64,000 bases of DNA from Glycocaulis sp. Its GTDB lineage: Bacteria > Pseudomonadota > Alphaproteobacteria > Caulobacterales > Maricaulaceae. The stretch is taken from contig JAIUMI010000004.1 of assembly GCA_022565665.1 (NCBI GenBank), positions 1 through 64,000 on the forward strand, in the 5' to 3' direction. The notes under the pieces are model-generated. The model made no database searches. It was not told the DNA's origin and saw only the letters and a list, made by a program, of their open reading frames with translations. Shown here one piece after another: positions 35,733 to 48,532 of the stretch (the first letter of the stretch is position 1; every line of letters starts with the position of its first letter). The position numbers and the translations under genes are program-made.

Positions 35733-36530
35733 ATGGAGACTCGCATGACACGGATATTCGCCGCTGCCCTGATGGCTGCTGCATTGGCTGTTCCCGCACA
35801 AGCGCAGGAGCTTGATCCTTTGCTGGATGAGGCCGGTGTCAGGGGCACGATAACCGTTCAACGTGTTTCGGACGGCAGGGAGTGGACAGGTGGCGGGGAA
35901 CGGGCCGATACGCGCTTCATTCCGGCGTCCACGTTCAAGATTCCCAACAGCCTGATCCTGCTGCAGTCCGGCACCGTCTCCGGGCCGGATAACGCATTGG
36001 CCTGGGACGGGACGGAGCATGCCTTTGCGGTCTGGAATCAGGACCAGAGCTTTGCCGAAGCGTTCCAGCGCTCCACCGTCTGGGCCTATCAGCACTGGAC
36101 ACGACAGCTGGGGCGGGATGCGATGACGGTTCATATCGCCGCGCTGGATTACGGCAATGGCGAAACCGGCGGCGATGCGGACATGGACCGCTTCTGGCTG
36201 GACGGGCCGCTGGAAATCAGCGCGCGCGAGCAGATCGGTTTTCTCTCCCGCCTTCACGTCCGCGATCTGCCGTTTGACGCGGGCACGATGGAAACCGTCA
36301 TCGCCATGATGGAGCAGGGCTCCGGCGAGGACTGGATATTGCGCGGCAAGACCGGCTGGCGCTTTGACGGCGAGCCGGACATTGGCTGGTATGTGGGCTG
36401 GCTGGAGTTTGAGGGCGAGACCTGGCTGTTCGCGCTCAATATCGACATGCCTGATCCGGCCGCGCAGCTGCGCCTGCGCGCGGAGATCGTCGAAGCGGCC
36501 TTGGGTGAGGTCAGCGGCTGGACCCGCTAG
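35733..36530 (+). CDS. class D (OXA-type) beta-lactamase
   Basis: A 265-residue exported enzyme with all class D motifs. SxxK is PASTFKIPNSL (Ser66-Lys69), the second motif is STV (Ser114-Val116), the third YGN (Tyr140-Asn142), and the fourth KTG (Lys206-Gly208). Trp155 in RFWLDGPLEIS fits the residue that stabilises the carbamylated lysine in OXA enzymes. The signal peptide ends AQAQ near residue 25. The start at 35733 has GGAGG six bases upstream; a start four codons later is possible. Class D enzymes hydrolyse beta-lactam rings in the periplasm; the spectrum cannot be told. No mobile element, integron or resistance cassette is visible nearby, so this looks like an intrinsic chromosomal gene. 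Confidence 0.9.
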   Translation: METRMTRIFAAALMAAALAVPAQAQELDPLLDEAGVRGTITVQRVSDGREWTGGGERADTRFIPASTFKIPNSLILLQSGTVSGPDNALAWDGTEHAFAVWNQDQSFAEAFQRSTVWAYQHWTRQLGRDAMTVHIAALDYGNGETGGDADMDRFWLDGPLEISAREQIGFLSRLHVRDLPFDAGTMETVIAMMEQGSGEDWILRGKTGWRFDGEPDIGWYVGWLEFEGETWLFALNIDMPDPAAQLRLRAEIVEAALGEVSGWTR

Positions 36531-36560
36531 CGTCCGACCAGCGGGTCCCTGTTCCTGCCG

Positions 36561-37601
36561 CTACGGCCTGAACACCTCCACTGCGGCGCTGGTATCGACC
36601 GCGCCGCGCTGAGCTGCGCCGCCAATCGTGTAGATGGCCCCGTCAATGGCGTGCGCGCCGAGCCCGTGGCGCGGAGTGGGCATGCGGGAGACCTCTTCCC
36701 ATGCGTCGCTGGCCTCGGTCCACGCCCAGACCTGATCGTACACGCCGCCGCCATCCTCAAACCACTCACCGCCGAAGATGTAGAGCGTATCGCCGACGGC
36801 AGCGGTGGCCAGTCCGCCAGAGCCGAGCGGGCCGGTGCGGGGCTGGGGCAGGGGCGCGGCCCGCCGCCACATATTCTCCTCCGGGTCGTAGATCTCGTGC
36901 GCGGGTGTGTTGCCGCCTGTGGTCGTGCGACCGCCGACGACATGGATCTTGCCGTTCAGCACCGCTGCGGCGGCAGAATTGCGCGCGGTCGGTGCGGCGG
37001 GCAGGGTGACCCACTCCCCCGCGTCAGGATCGAGCATGAGATGGGCGTTCACGTCCGACTGGTGGGCCCAGGTGGAGTTCTGCGCGCCGGAGGGCCGTCG
37101 CCCGGTGATGACATGGATGCGTCCGTTCAGCGCCACGGCCACATTCTCCGCCCATGGCCCCGGCAGATCCGGCCCGCGCTGCCAGGCCTGGTCAACGCCG
37201 GGGCGCAGCGTGTAGACGCGCCCGATCATCGACCAGACGCCCTCATTCTCCGTGGTGAAGCCGCCCATGGCGTAGAGCGTGCCGTCAAGGCCGACACATT
37301 GCGGGTGGTGGTTGGGTGCAGGCAGGCATGGCAGGTCGCGCCAGCTTTCATCGACGCCCGGCGTGAGGGCCAGAACGCGGTCTGAAATGTCCAGCGGACG
37401 CTCCGAAATGCCGGTGGCAAAGCCCCCTATCACATAGAGCGTGCCGTCCATCAAAGCGGGGTAGATTTCCTGCACCGGGAACGGCAGGTCCGGCGCGTTG
37501 CTCCAGCGCGTATCCTCGCGGCGCGCGAACGTGTTCCCGGCGGCCAGCGCAGCGGTGCCGGCAGCCAACCCCAGTGTGGCGGCTCTGCGTGTGAGTTTCA
37601 T
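36561..37601 (-). CDS. Tat-exported kelch-repeat beta-propeller protein
   Basis: A 346-residue protein with a Tat-type signal (LTRRAATLGLAAGTAALAAG, twin Arg at residues 5-6). At least five kelch motifs follow, each with a GG pair and spaced Tyr/Trp: TLYVIGGFATG, TLYAMGGFTTE, RIHVITGRRPSG, KIHVVGGRTTTGG, TLYIFGGEW and AIYTIGGAAQ. These predict a five- or six-bladed propeller. The ATG has GGGAGG about eight bases upstream. Bacterial kelch propellers include sialate mutarotase-like and galactose-oxidase-like proteins, but no catalytic Cys-Tyr pair is evident. Function unknown. Confidence 0.8.
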   Translation of the reverse strand: MKLTRRAATLGLAAGTAALAAGNTFARREDTRWSNAPDLPFPVQEIYPALMDGTLYVIGGFATGISERPLDISDRVLALTPGVDESWRDLPCLPAPNHHPQCVGLDGTLYAMGGFTTENEGVWSMIGRVYTLRPGVDQAWQRGPDLPGPWAENVAVALNGRIHVITGRRPSGAQNSTWAHQSDVNAHLMLDPDAGEWVTLPAAPTARNSAAAAVLNGKIHVVGGRTTTGGNTPAHEIYDPEENMWRRAAPLPQPRTGPLGSGGLATAAVGDTLYIFGGEWFEDGGGVYDQVWAWTEASDAWEEVSRMPTPRHGLGAHAIDGAIYTIGGAAQRGAVDTSAAVEVFRP

Positions 37602-37795
37602 CGGTTTCCTCCCCAGATTTGCATGCATGGCGCGAAAGCCTAGGGCCCAGGTCCGGCGGAGCAAATGAAAAGGGCGTTATGTTGCGCCGCGTGCAGGGCG
37701 AACAACACCTCGCGGTTTGCCGCGTAAGCCCGCAATTGGTAAACCCGTGGCAGCTTTGCCCGCGCGCGTGATTCCGCGTGCCGGACCTTCCCTTT

Positions 37796-37816
37796 CCGGT
37801 GCTGTTCCGGCACCGG
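37796..37816 (+). promoter_or_regulatory. hairpin in the gyrA leader
   Basis: A perfect seven-base stem (CCGGTGC / GCACCGG) with a seven-base loop ends 22 bases before the gyrA start. There is no T run, so it is not a terminator. It might affect gyrA mRNA stability or initiation; role unproven. Confidence 0.3.
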
Positions 37817-37838
37817 CCAGACTACAGGACAGACCCGC

Positions 37839-40675
<2,837 letters not shown>

Positions 40676-40676
<1 letters not shown>

Positions 40677-41170
40677 TGAAAGAACGCGTGGCCCTGTATC
40701 CCGGCACGTTCGATCCGCTGACTAACGGGCATATCGATATCGTGCGCCGCGCGGTGAAGCTCTATGACAAGCTGGTCATCGGCATTGCCCGCAATGAGGA
40801 CAAGCGTCCGCTCTTCTCGCTGGATGAGCGCGTGGAGATGGCGCTGGACCTGACGCGCGAATACACCGGCGAGACGGTGATAGAGGTGAAGCCGTTTTCC
40901 GGCCTGCTGATGCACTTTGCCGAGGAGGTGGGGGCCAGTTCAATCATCAGGGGGCTGCGCGCCGTATCGGACTTCGAGTACGAGTTTCAGATGGTCGGCA
41001 TGAACCAGCGCCTCAATCCTGACATCGAGACGGTGTTCCTGATGGCGGACCCGCGCCATCAGGCCATCGCTTCACGCCTCGTGAAGGAAATTGCCCGGCT
41101 GGGCGGGGATATCACGGCCTTCGTGCCACCCACGATCAAAACCCGCGTTCTGGAGAGGTTTGCCAAATGA
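40676..41170 (+). CDS. coaD: pantetheine-phosphate adenylyltransferase
   Basis: A 164-residue nucleotidyltransferase making dephospho-CoA from 4'-phosphopantetheine and ATP, the fourth step of CoA synthesis. Signature sites are YPGTFDPLTNGHIDIVRRA (residues about 8-26, with the TxGH motif) and SSIIRGLRAVSDFEYEFQM. The ATG overlaps the gyrA stop by one base (TGATG); an adjacent GTG one codon earlier is a weaker option. It is followed by a four-base overlap with the next gene, so it lies in the gyrA operon. Confidence 0.95.
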
Positions 41171-42159
41171 TCCGCACCGCCGCTGCTCCCTTCTTTCTGT
41201 CCTGTGTCAGCGCGCTGGCGCTCGCCGCCACAGCTTGTGCGGACACGTCCGACACCGAGGCCAGCGCCGCCAGCACGCAGGAGGCGAGCGGCAGCCGCTA
41301 TGCGCGCGACGGTATCCCCACGGGGCCGGACGCGGCCCGTCAGATCATTGCTGATGCACCCGAAGCGGCCTGGCGCACGGTCGATCCGGATAATCTGCTG
41401 GTGATCTCCACGCGCCATGGCGATATCTGGATCGAACTGGCACCGGAATTTGCGCCCAACCATGTCGCGCGCATCCGCGAGCTGGTTGCCGAAGGCTTCT
41501 ATGATGGCAAGGTCTGGCATCGTGTGATCGAGGGCTTCATGGCCCAGGGTGGCGGCGCGGCTGACAATCCGGGGCTGGCAGCCGATGTGGCGCCCTTGCA
41601 GGCCGAGTTCCTGATCCAGCGCAGGCCGGAAGAAATGATGCTGTCCGAACTGCAGGACCGGCCGGTCAATCCGCGTGAGAACAATATGACCGCGCGGGCC
41701 GGATTCTGGCAGGGCTTCCCGTCATCCACCGTTCCGGCCGGGCAGGCCTTCATCCGCGAGGACGGCGTGGTGGAATCCTGGCTTCTCCACTGCCGGGGCG
41801 CCGCCGCCATGGCCCGCACCAGTGATCCCAATTCTGCCCGCAGCCAGTTCTACATCACCCGCGCTCACGCCACCCACCTTGAAGCGATCTACACCGTCTG
41901 GGGACGAGTGCGCGCGGGGCAGGACGCGGTGCAGGCCATCCGGGTCGGCACGATGGGCGAGACGATGGGCTTCCGCCCCGACTTCATCATGTCAGCGCGC
42001 ATCGCCAGTGAGCTGCCTGAAAGCGAGCGCCTGACCATTCAGGTTTTCGACACCGACACGCCCGATTTCGCCGTCTATCTCGATGCGCTGCGTCAGGCCA
42101 ATCGTGACCGGCTGCCTGATGTCTGTGATATCGAAGTGCCGGTGAGGATCGGGGGATGA
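41167..42159 (+). CDS. exported cyclophilin-type peptidyl-prolyl isomerase
   Basis: A 330-residue protein with a lipoprotein-like signal (ALALAATACADT; the Cys about residue 25 is a possible lipid anchor). The cyclophilin fold starts near residue 78 (LLVISTRHGDIWIELAPEFA), with VWHRVIEGFMAQGGG, AAAMARTSDPNSARSQFYIT and YTVWGRVRAGQDAV. An insertion of about 60 residues in the middle (about 145-200) is unusual. Active-site Arg in FHRVI is kept as WHRVI. It probably catalyses proline isomerisation of proteins in the periplasm. Four-base overlaps on both sides show translational coupling. Confidence 0.88.
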   Translation: MIRTAAAPFFLSCVSALALAATACADTSDTEASAASTQEASGSRYARDGIPTGPDAARQIIADAPEAAWRTVDPDNLLVISTRHGDIWIELAPEFAPNHVARIRELVAEGFYDGKVWHRVIEGFMAQGGGAADNPGLAADVAPLQAEFLIQRRPEEMMLSELQDRPVNPRENNMTARAGFWQGFPSSTVPAGQAFIREDGVVESWLLHCRGAAAMARTSDPNSARSQFYITRAHATHLEAIYTVWGRVRAGQDAVQAIRVGTMGETMGFRPDFIMSARIASELPESERLTIQVFDTDTPDFAVYLDALRQANRDRLPDVCDIEVPVRIGG

Positions 42160-43337
42160 TCCGCGCGGTTTCTGCCGCGGCTCTGTGCCTTGGTCTAGCC
42201 GCTGCAGGCTGTGCCGCATCCGGTGACGAAGCTGTTTTTGTTCGTCCTGACGGGTCCGTGCTCCCGGCGGAATATATTGACCGCGCGGTGCAGGATCGGC
42301 TGGAGGCAGCCGGCGTGCCGGGGCTTGCCCTTGCGCTTGTTGCCGACGGCCAGGTGGTTTTCGCGCGCGCCTATGGCTGGCGGGACGTGGACAATGAACT
42401 GCCCCTGCGCACTGATACCGTGATGTATGGAGCTTCACTCACCAAAGCCGCCTTCGGCTATATGGTGGCCCAGCTCGCTGATGAGGGGCTCGTTGATCTT
42501 GATGCCTCCATCGCCGATATCCTGCCCCGGCCCCTGCCGGACTATGAGCGCTATGGCGATCTGGAAGGCGATGAGCGCTGGCGGCTGCTGACGCCGCGCA
42601 TATTGCTGTCGCACACTTCGGGCCTGCCCAACTGGCGCTGGTTTCTTGATGACCAGCGCCTGCGCTTCTTCTTCGAACCGGGCGAGCGCTATGTCTATTC
42701 CGGTGAAGGCTTGCAGATACTCCAGCTTGCGCTGGAGGAGGGGCTGGGGCTCGATATCGGGCAGGAAATGCAGACGCGCGTCTTTGAGCGGTTCGCCATG
42801 ACGCGCACGTCCATGACATGGCGGGACGACTTCGCCGGCAATCTGGCGCATGGCTATGACCGGGACGGGCAGTATGTGGAGCATCGTCAGCGCAGCCGTG
42901 CCGTCGTCGCAGGCTCCATGGACACCACGCTGGATGATTATGCCGCTTTCCTTGCCGGCCTGATCCGTCGCGAGGGGCTGAGCGAGGCGGCGTTCACCGA
43001 GCTGACCTCGCCTCATATTGCCATCATCTCGCGGCGCCAGTTTCCTTCCCACCTGCCCGAGGATACCGACGAGAACGCCGAAATCGCCCTGTCCTACGGG
43101 CTCGGCTGGGGGATTTACGAAACGCCGTATGGACGCGCCATCTTCAAGGAGGGCAATGATGACGGCACCAATAATTACGCGCTCTGCCTGATCGAGGCGG
43201 CCCGTTGTCTCCTCATTCTTTCCAACAGCGCGCGCGGTGACAGCACCTTCCTCCACCTCGCCGATGCGCTGCTGGGGGAGACCGGGCTGCCGTGGCGGTG
43301 GAAGGGGTACGTCCCCTACGATCATCCGGACTGGTAA
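42156..43337 (+). CDS. serine hydrolase of the beta-lactamase family (lipoprotein)
   Basis: A 393-residue predicted lipoprotein (lipobox LAAAGC, Cys19). SxxK is SLTK at Ser94-Lys97 (MYGASLTKAAFGYMV). The second motif is in GERYVYSGEGLQILQLALEE. Family patterns ILLSHTSGLPNW and GWGIYETPYG are present, the latter in the region of the third motif. It resembles class C-like esterases/D-aminopeptidases more than true beta-lactamases. It lies between two cyclophilin genes, overlapping the first by four bases. Substrate unknown. Confidence 0.82.
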   Translation: MIRAVSAAALCLGLAAAGCAASGDEAVFVRPDGSVLPAEYIDRAVQDRLEAAGVPGLALALVADGQVVFARAYGWRDVDNELPLRTDTVMYGASLTKAAFGYMVAQLADEGLVDLDASIADILPRPLPDYERYGDLEGDERWRLLTPRILLSHTSGLPNWRWFLDDQRLRFFFEPGERYVYSGEGLQILQLALEEGLGLDIGQEMQTRVFERFAMTRTSMTWRDDFAGNLAHGYDRDGQYVEHRQRSRAVVAGSMDTTLDDYAAFLAGLIRREGLSEAAFTELTSPHIAIISRRQFPSHLPEDTDENAEIALSYGLGWGIYETPYGRAIFKEGNDDGTNNYALCLIEAARCLLILSNSARGDSTFLHLADALLGETGLPWRWKGYVPYDHPDW

Positions 43338-43396
43338 TTGCCGGTCGCACGCGCTTTAACCCCCATCTGTCCCGCTTGCATCACGGAGTAGTTCCC

Positions 43397-43843
43397 TTGG
43401 CTGATACCCTCATCTTCACCCTCGACACCGGGGGCGATGTCAAAATCCGCCTGCGCCCCGATCTGGCACCCAAGCACGTGGCGCGCATTACCGAGCTGGC
43501 GCAAAGCGGCTTTTATGACGGTGTCAGCTTTCACCGGGTGATTGACGGCTTTGTCGCCCAGGGCGGCTGCCCGGACGGCACCGGCATGGGCGGATCGGGC
43601 ACCAAGATTCCGGCCGAGTTCAATTCCGAGCCGCATGTGCGCGGGACCATGTCCATGGCGCGCACCAATGATCCGAACTCCGCTGACAGCCAGTTCTTCA
43701 TTTGCCTGGATGCCGTGCCCTATCTCGACAACAGCTACACCGTCTGGGGCGAGGTGATCGAGGGCATGGAATTTGTCGACGCCCTGCCCAAGGGCGAACC
43801 GCCCCGCAATCCGGGCAAGATCCTCAAGGCGACGGTTCAGTAG
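43397..43843 (+). CDS. cytosolic cyclophilin-type peptidyl-prolyl isomerase
   Basis: A 148-residue single cyclophilin domain with full signatures: SFHRVIDGFVAQGGCPDGTG, the MSMARTNDPNSADSQFFICL stretch and NSYTVWGEVIEGM. The start is TTG 43397 (LADTLIFTLDTGG) with GGAG nine bases upstream; longer in-frame starts overlap the previous gene and add no family sequence. No signal peptide, so it is the cytoplasmic counterpart of the exported cyclophilin just upstream. Confidence 0.93.
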   Translation: MADTLIFTLDTGGDVKIRLRPDLAPKHVARITELAQSGFYDGVSFHRVIDGFVAQGGCPDGTGMGGSGTKIPAEFNSEPHVRGTMSMARTNDPNSADSQFFICLDAVPYLDNSYTVWGEVIEGMEFVDALPKGEPPRNPGKILKATVQ

Positions 43844-43852
43844 GGGGAAGTT

Positions 43853-43947
43853 GTCATGGCCCGGCTTGTCCGGGCCACCCATGCCTGAGAGTGTCCGGTT
43901 GACCGTTCTTTGCAGGCATGGGTCACCCGCATAAAGCGGGTGATGAC
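43853..43947. repeat. cruciform-forming palindromic intergenic repeat
   Basis: A 95-base element in nested inverted form. Outer ends are GTCAT (43853-43857) and ATGAC (43943-43947). One side arm is a hairpin GGCCCGG/CCGGGCC, the other CACCCGC/GCGGGTG. A central stem ACCCATGCCTG pairs with CAGGCATGGGT. The layout is a cloverleaf in either strand. Short palindromes of this GTCAT-GGCCCGG type are abundant between genes in alphaproteobacteria. One copy is visible here. It separates a cyclophilin gene and queA. Confidence 0.75.
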
Positions 43948-43962
43948 AGGTTTGGAATCCCC

Positions 43963-45024
43963 ATGAAGCTCTCCGATTTCGATTTTGCCCTGCCAGAGGA
44001 CCGCATCGCGCTGAGGCCTGCCCGGCCGCGCGACAGCGCGCGTCTTCTGCATGTCGGGCGCGGCGGAGCGCTGGGCGATCACACCATGCTGGAGCTACCG
44101 GAGCTGTTGCAGCCGGGCGATCTGCTCGTCCTCAACGATACCCGCGTCATCCCGGCGGCGCTGACGGGCGAACGGCCCGCGCGCGAAGCGGGTGGAGGCG
44201 GACCGGCGCGCATCGAGGTGAACCTGCACACACGCGTCAGCGGCGATAGCTGGCGTGCCTTTGCGCGGCCTGCCAAGCGCCTGCGTGAAGGTGATCTGAT
44301 CGGCTTCGCGGAAGGCCTGTCAGCTAGCGTCACCGGCAAGGCTGATGGTGGAGAAATTACATTAAAGTTCAACGCGTCAGGCCCAGAACTTGATGCAGCA
44401 CTGGAAGCGGCAGGCAATCCACCACTGCCGCCTTATATCGCCTCGAAACGCGCGCCGGATGCCGAGGACCGGGCTGATTACCAGACCCTGTTCTCTGACC
44501 CCGACAAGAAGGGCTCGGTCGCTGCGCCGACGGCGGGATTGCATTTTACCGACCGGCTGTTTGCGGCACTGGCCGCGCGCGGTGTGGAGACGGTGCAGGT
44601 CACGCTGCATGTCGGGGCGGGCACCTTCCTGCCGGTGAAGACAGAGAACGTCGCCGAGCACACCATGCACGCCGAATGGTATGAGATCGCCGTGGCGGCG
44701 GCTGCCGCGATCAATGCCGCAAAGGCAGGGGGGCGCCGCGTCATCCCCGTTGGAACCACGGCTCTGCGCACCATCGAGAGCGCGGCGGCTACCGGCAAGG
44801 TCGAGGCGGGCTCTGCTGAAACCGCCATCTTCATCACGCCGGGCTATGATTTCCGGGTCACCGATGCGCTGATCACCAATTTCCACTTGCCCAGATCCAC
44901 GCTCTTCATACTGGTGAGTGCACTGGCGGGGCTGGAGGAAATGCAGGCGGCTTATGCCCACGCGATTGCGGAGCGCTACCGCTTTTTCTCCTATGGTGAT
45001 GCCTGTCTGATCGAGCGGGTGTAA
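43963..45024 (+). CDS. queA: tRNA preQ1(34) S-adenosylmethionine ribosyltransferase-isomerase
   Basis: A 353-residue enzyme that makes epoxyqueuosine at the wobble position of GUN tRNAs by transferring and rearranging the ribosyl part of SAM. Signatures are [56 protein letters not shown] and [17 protein letters not shown]. The start at 43963 is the conserved MKLSDFDF; longer frames run into the palindromic repeat. The usual partner tgt is not next to it here. Complete. Confidence 0.96.
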   Translation: MKLSDFDFALPEDRIALRPARPRDSARLLHVGRGGALGDHTMLELPELLQPGDLLVLNDTRVIPAALTGERPAREAGGGGPARIEVNLHTRVSGDSWRAFARPAKRLREGDLIGFAEGLSASVTGKADGGEITLKFNASGPELDAALEAAGNPPLPPYIASKRAPDAEDRADYQTLFSDPDKKGSVAAPTAGLHFTDRLFAALAARGVETVQVTLHVGAGTFLPVKTENVAEHTMHAEWYEIAVAAAAAINAAKAGGRRVIPVGTTALRTIESAAATGKVEAGSAETAIFITPGYDFRVTDALITNFHLPRSTLFILVSALAGLEEMQAAYAHAIAERYRFFSYGDACLIERV

Positions 45025-45079
45025 GTTCTGGAACATTGCCTGCATGGCGCGCCGCGACCGAAAAGGCTATGAGGGCGGG

Positions 45080-45874
45080 ATGAATGCAGTCCTGACGTTC
45101 CTCAATGCGATGGATGCACGCGCCGTGCGTGCGGTGTCTATATCGCTTGCCCTGTTCGGGCTGGTGATAGCGGTGTTTCTTGTCGGCCGCTTCGCCTTTG
45201 GCATCGAGCCCGGCCATGTCCAGGCCTGGCTGGCTGAGGCCGCGAGCGAATGGTACGCGCTGCCACTGACCATTCTGGCGTTCACCGCGTTTTCCTATAT
45301 CGGCGCGCCGCAATTTGCGCTGATCGCGGCTGCGGTGCTGGCCTTCGGGCCGCTTGGCGGGTTTGCCTATTCCTGGCTGGGCACGATGGTTTCGGCGGCG
45401 GCCAATTTCTGGACCGGGCGCATACTCGGCGCCGATGTGGTGCGCCGCTATGGCGGCGACACCGTCAACCGGGTGTCGGCCTTCGTCGGGCGCAATGGCT
45501 TCTGGGCCAGCGCCATCATCCGCAATGTGCCCTCTGCCCCCTTCATCGTCATCAACATGGCGGCGGGCGTGTCGCGCATGGGGTTCTTCGTCTTCATGGC
45601 CGGTACCGCTCTGGGCATCATTCCGAAAATCGCTCTGGTGGCGTTTGCGGGCAGCAGTGTGATCGCGCTCCTGACCGGCAGCGGGCTCTGGGTGGCGGCG
45701 ATCCTCGCCCTGACCGCATTTGGCTGGCTCATGGCCATGCTCATGGCACGCCGGTGGCTGGGCCGCACGGATACGGGACGCGAAGCCGCCAGCCTGAAAT
45801 CTGCTGATGGAGGGGCTGAGGACGGCACCTCGTCTCTTGCAATCGGGGACGGCGCATCGCACAAGGGAGATTAG
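45080..45874 (+). CDS. VTT-domain (TVP38/TMEM64, DedA-like) membrane protein
   Basis: A 264-residue inner-membrane protein of about six hydrophobic segments. VTT/SNARE-associated motifs are seen: FSYIGAPQFALIAAAVLAFG, LGTMVSAAANFWTGRILGAD, then NGFWASAIIRNVPSAPFIVI. Members of this superfamily help move lipids between membrane leaflets; the present protein's task is inferred only from family. The start 45080 follows GAGGG; an ATG 12 codons earlier is possible. The soluble tail (about 235-264) is low complexity. It lies 57 bases before mreB. Confidence 0.78.
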   Translation: MNAVLTFLNAMDARAVRAVSISLALFGLVIAVFLVGRFAFGIEPGHVQAWLAEAASEWYALPLTILAFTAFSYIGAPQFALIAAAVLAFGPLGGFAYSWLGTMVSAAANFWTGRILGADVVRRYGGDTVNRVSAFVGRNGFWASAIIRNVPSAPFIVINMAAGVSRMGFFVFMAGTALGIIPKIALVAFAGSSVIALLTGSGLWVAAILALTAFGWLMAMLMARRWLGRTDTGREAASLKSADGGAEDGTSSLAIGDGASHKGD

Positions 45875-46972
<1,098 letters not shown>

Positions 46973-47010
46973 TCGGCTCGGTCATGAGTCTCTAGAGGAG
47001 GTGCCGGGCG

Positions 47011-47997
47011 GTGGCGCAATGGCGTTCAGCGCGGCAGGGGGCAGAAGAGGGGGTGCGCTTCTCGCGCACCCTGCTGTTTGTGCTGATCGCAGCTTCGGCG
47101 GCGCTTCTGGCGGCGGACCGGCCACAGGATCGCGTTGAAGCGGTCACGATATTCCGCGCCGCCTTCAATGACGCGGCCATTCCCGTCCTTGAGGCCGCTG
47201 CCCAGCCCTTGCGGGGGCTTTACAATGTCGGACCATGGTGGCGCCGCCAGATAGAACTGGCCGAGGAAGTGCGCGCCCTGCGTGAGGAAATGGCCGAGTT
47301 GCGCGCCTGGCGCGATGTGGCCCTCAACTATTCCGAGCAGATGCGCCGCCAGCAGGAATTGCTCAATCTGGATCCGCCCTTGCCGCGCGGACGCATAACT
47401 GCTTGGGCGGTGACCGAAACAGGCGGGCCGTTTGTGAACACACGCCTTGTCGGTGTGGGACGCGCGCATGGCGTGGAGCCGGGCTATCCCGCGCTGAATA
47501 TTTATGGCGTGGTGGGCCGCACCATTGATGTGGGCGAGCGCTCCTCGCGAATCCTGCTCCTGACGGACCTGAACAGCCGTGTGGCGGTGATGGCGGACCG
47601 GTCCAATGCGCGCGCCATGCTGATCGGGGACAATACCGAGTTTCCGCGGCTGGAATATCTGGGCCGCGCGCCGGAACTTGAGGAGGGCGACCGGATCGTC
47701 ACCTCCGGCGACGACAATGTGCTTCCGCGCGGACTGCCCGTCGGCGAGGCGGTGCGTGACCGGCGCGGTGTCTGGCGCGTGGCGCTCTACTCCAGTGCCG
47801 CGCCGATTGATCTGGTCTGGATATGGCCGTTCGAGCCCGTGACCGAGCCGGCCGACACGCCGGGCATATTGCTGCCGCCGGGCGTTGCCGGAGCAGCGGG
47901 CGTGCCGGCTGTGCCTCCCTCCGACGCGCAGACCATCACGGTTCCGCTGCCCGCCGAGGCTGATCCCACGCCGTCCGACGACGAGGAGGAGGCGTGA
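47011..47997 (+). CDS. mreC: rod shape-determining protein MreC
   Basis: A 328-residue bitopic protein: one N-terminal helix (about 22-38), then a coiled coil (about 72-115, LAEEVRALREEMAELRAWRD), then the beta-barrel domain (NTRLVGVGRAHGVEPGYPAL and GDRIVTSGDDNVLPRGLPVG). A Pro/Ala-rich acidic C-terminal tail (from about residue 280) is variable in the family. MreC links MreB and PBP2 in the periplasm. GTG start with GAGGAGG upstream. Its stop overlaps the mreD start. Confidence 0.94.
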   Translation: MAQWRSARQGAEEGVRFSRTLLFVLIAASAALLAADRPQDRVEAVTIFRAAFNDAAIPVLEAAAQPLRGLYNVGPWWRRQIELAEEVRALREEMAELRAWRDVALNYSEQMRRQQELLNLDPPLPRGRITAWAVTETGGPFVNTRLVGVGRAHGVEPGYPALNIYGVVGRTIDVGERSSRILLLTDLNSRVAVMADRSNARAMLIGDNTEFPRLEYLGRAPELEEGDRIVTSGDDNVLPRGLPVGEAVRDRRGVWRVALYSSAAPIDLVWIWPFEPVTEPADTPGILLPPGVAGAAGVPAVPPSDAQTITVPLPAEADPTPSDDEEEA

Positions 47998-48509
47998 TGC
48001 GGGCCAATCTGGAGCGCAATTCGACCTGGCCGACCTTTACCGGAATGGGGCTGAGCCTGTTGTTCGCCCTTCTGCTGGTGGCGGCACCCTTGCGCCTGCC
48101 CGAAGGGCAATCTTTCCCGGTGCCCTTCGTGCCGCTTATCGTGCTGTTCATCTGGTCGGTGCGCCATCCCACCTATGTGCCGCCCTGGCTGATCTTCGCC
48201 ACCGGTCTGTTGCAGGATCTGCTGACAGGCGGGCCGCTGGGCCTGTGGGCGCTGGCCTATCTCATCGCCTTCACGATTGCCCGCCTGCGCTCTACCGAGC
48301 CGTCCGCACGCGAGTACGTGCTGCTGGTCGCGCGCTTTTCTGTGCTGACAGCGATTGCCACACTGGTAGCCTGGGCGGCAGGATCGTTATCTATTGGCCA
48401 GCCTGCCGACCCGACGAGCCTTGTCACCGAGGCGGTGATCACGCTGATCGTGTTCCCGGCGGCTTGCTGGATGTTTGCGCGAAGGCGTGAACGTTCCACT
48501 TTCGGTTAG
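47997..48509 (+). CDS. mreD: rod shape-determining protein MreD
   Basis: A 170-residue membrane protein with five hydrophobic segments and the pattern WLIFATGLLQDLLTGGPLGL typical of MreD. It starts one base into the mreC stop (TGATG); an upstream GTG one codon earlier is possible. Component of the elongasome. Little is conserved outside the motif, so the call rests on position, size and topology. Confidence 0.92.
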   Translation: MRANLERNSTWPTFTGMGLSLLFALLLVAAPLRLPEGQSFPVPFVPLIVLFIWSVRHPTYVPPWLIFATGLLQDLLTGGPLGLWALAYLIAFTIARLRSTEPSAREYVLLVARFSVLTAIATLVAWAAGSLSIGQPADPTSLVTEAVITLIVFPAACWMFARRRERSTFG

Positions 48510-48532
48510 GGAATCGCTGAACAGCTTTCGCC

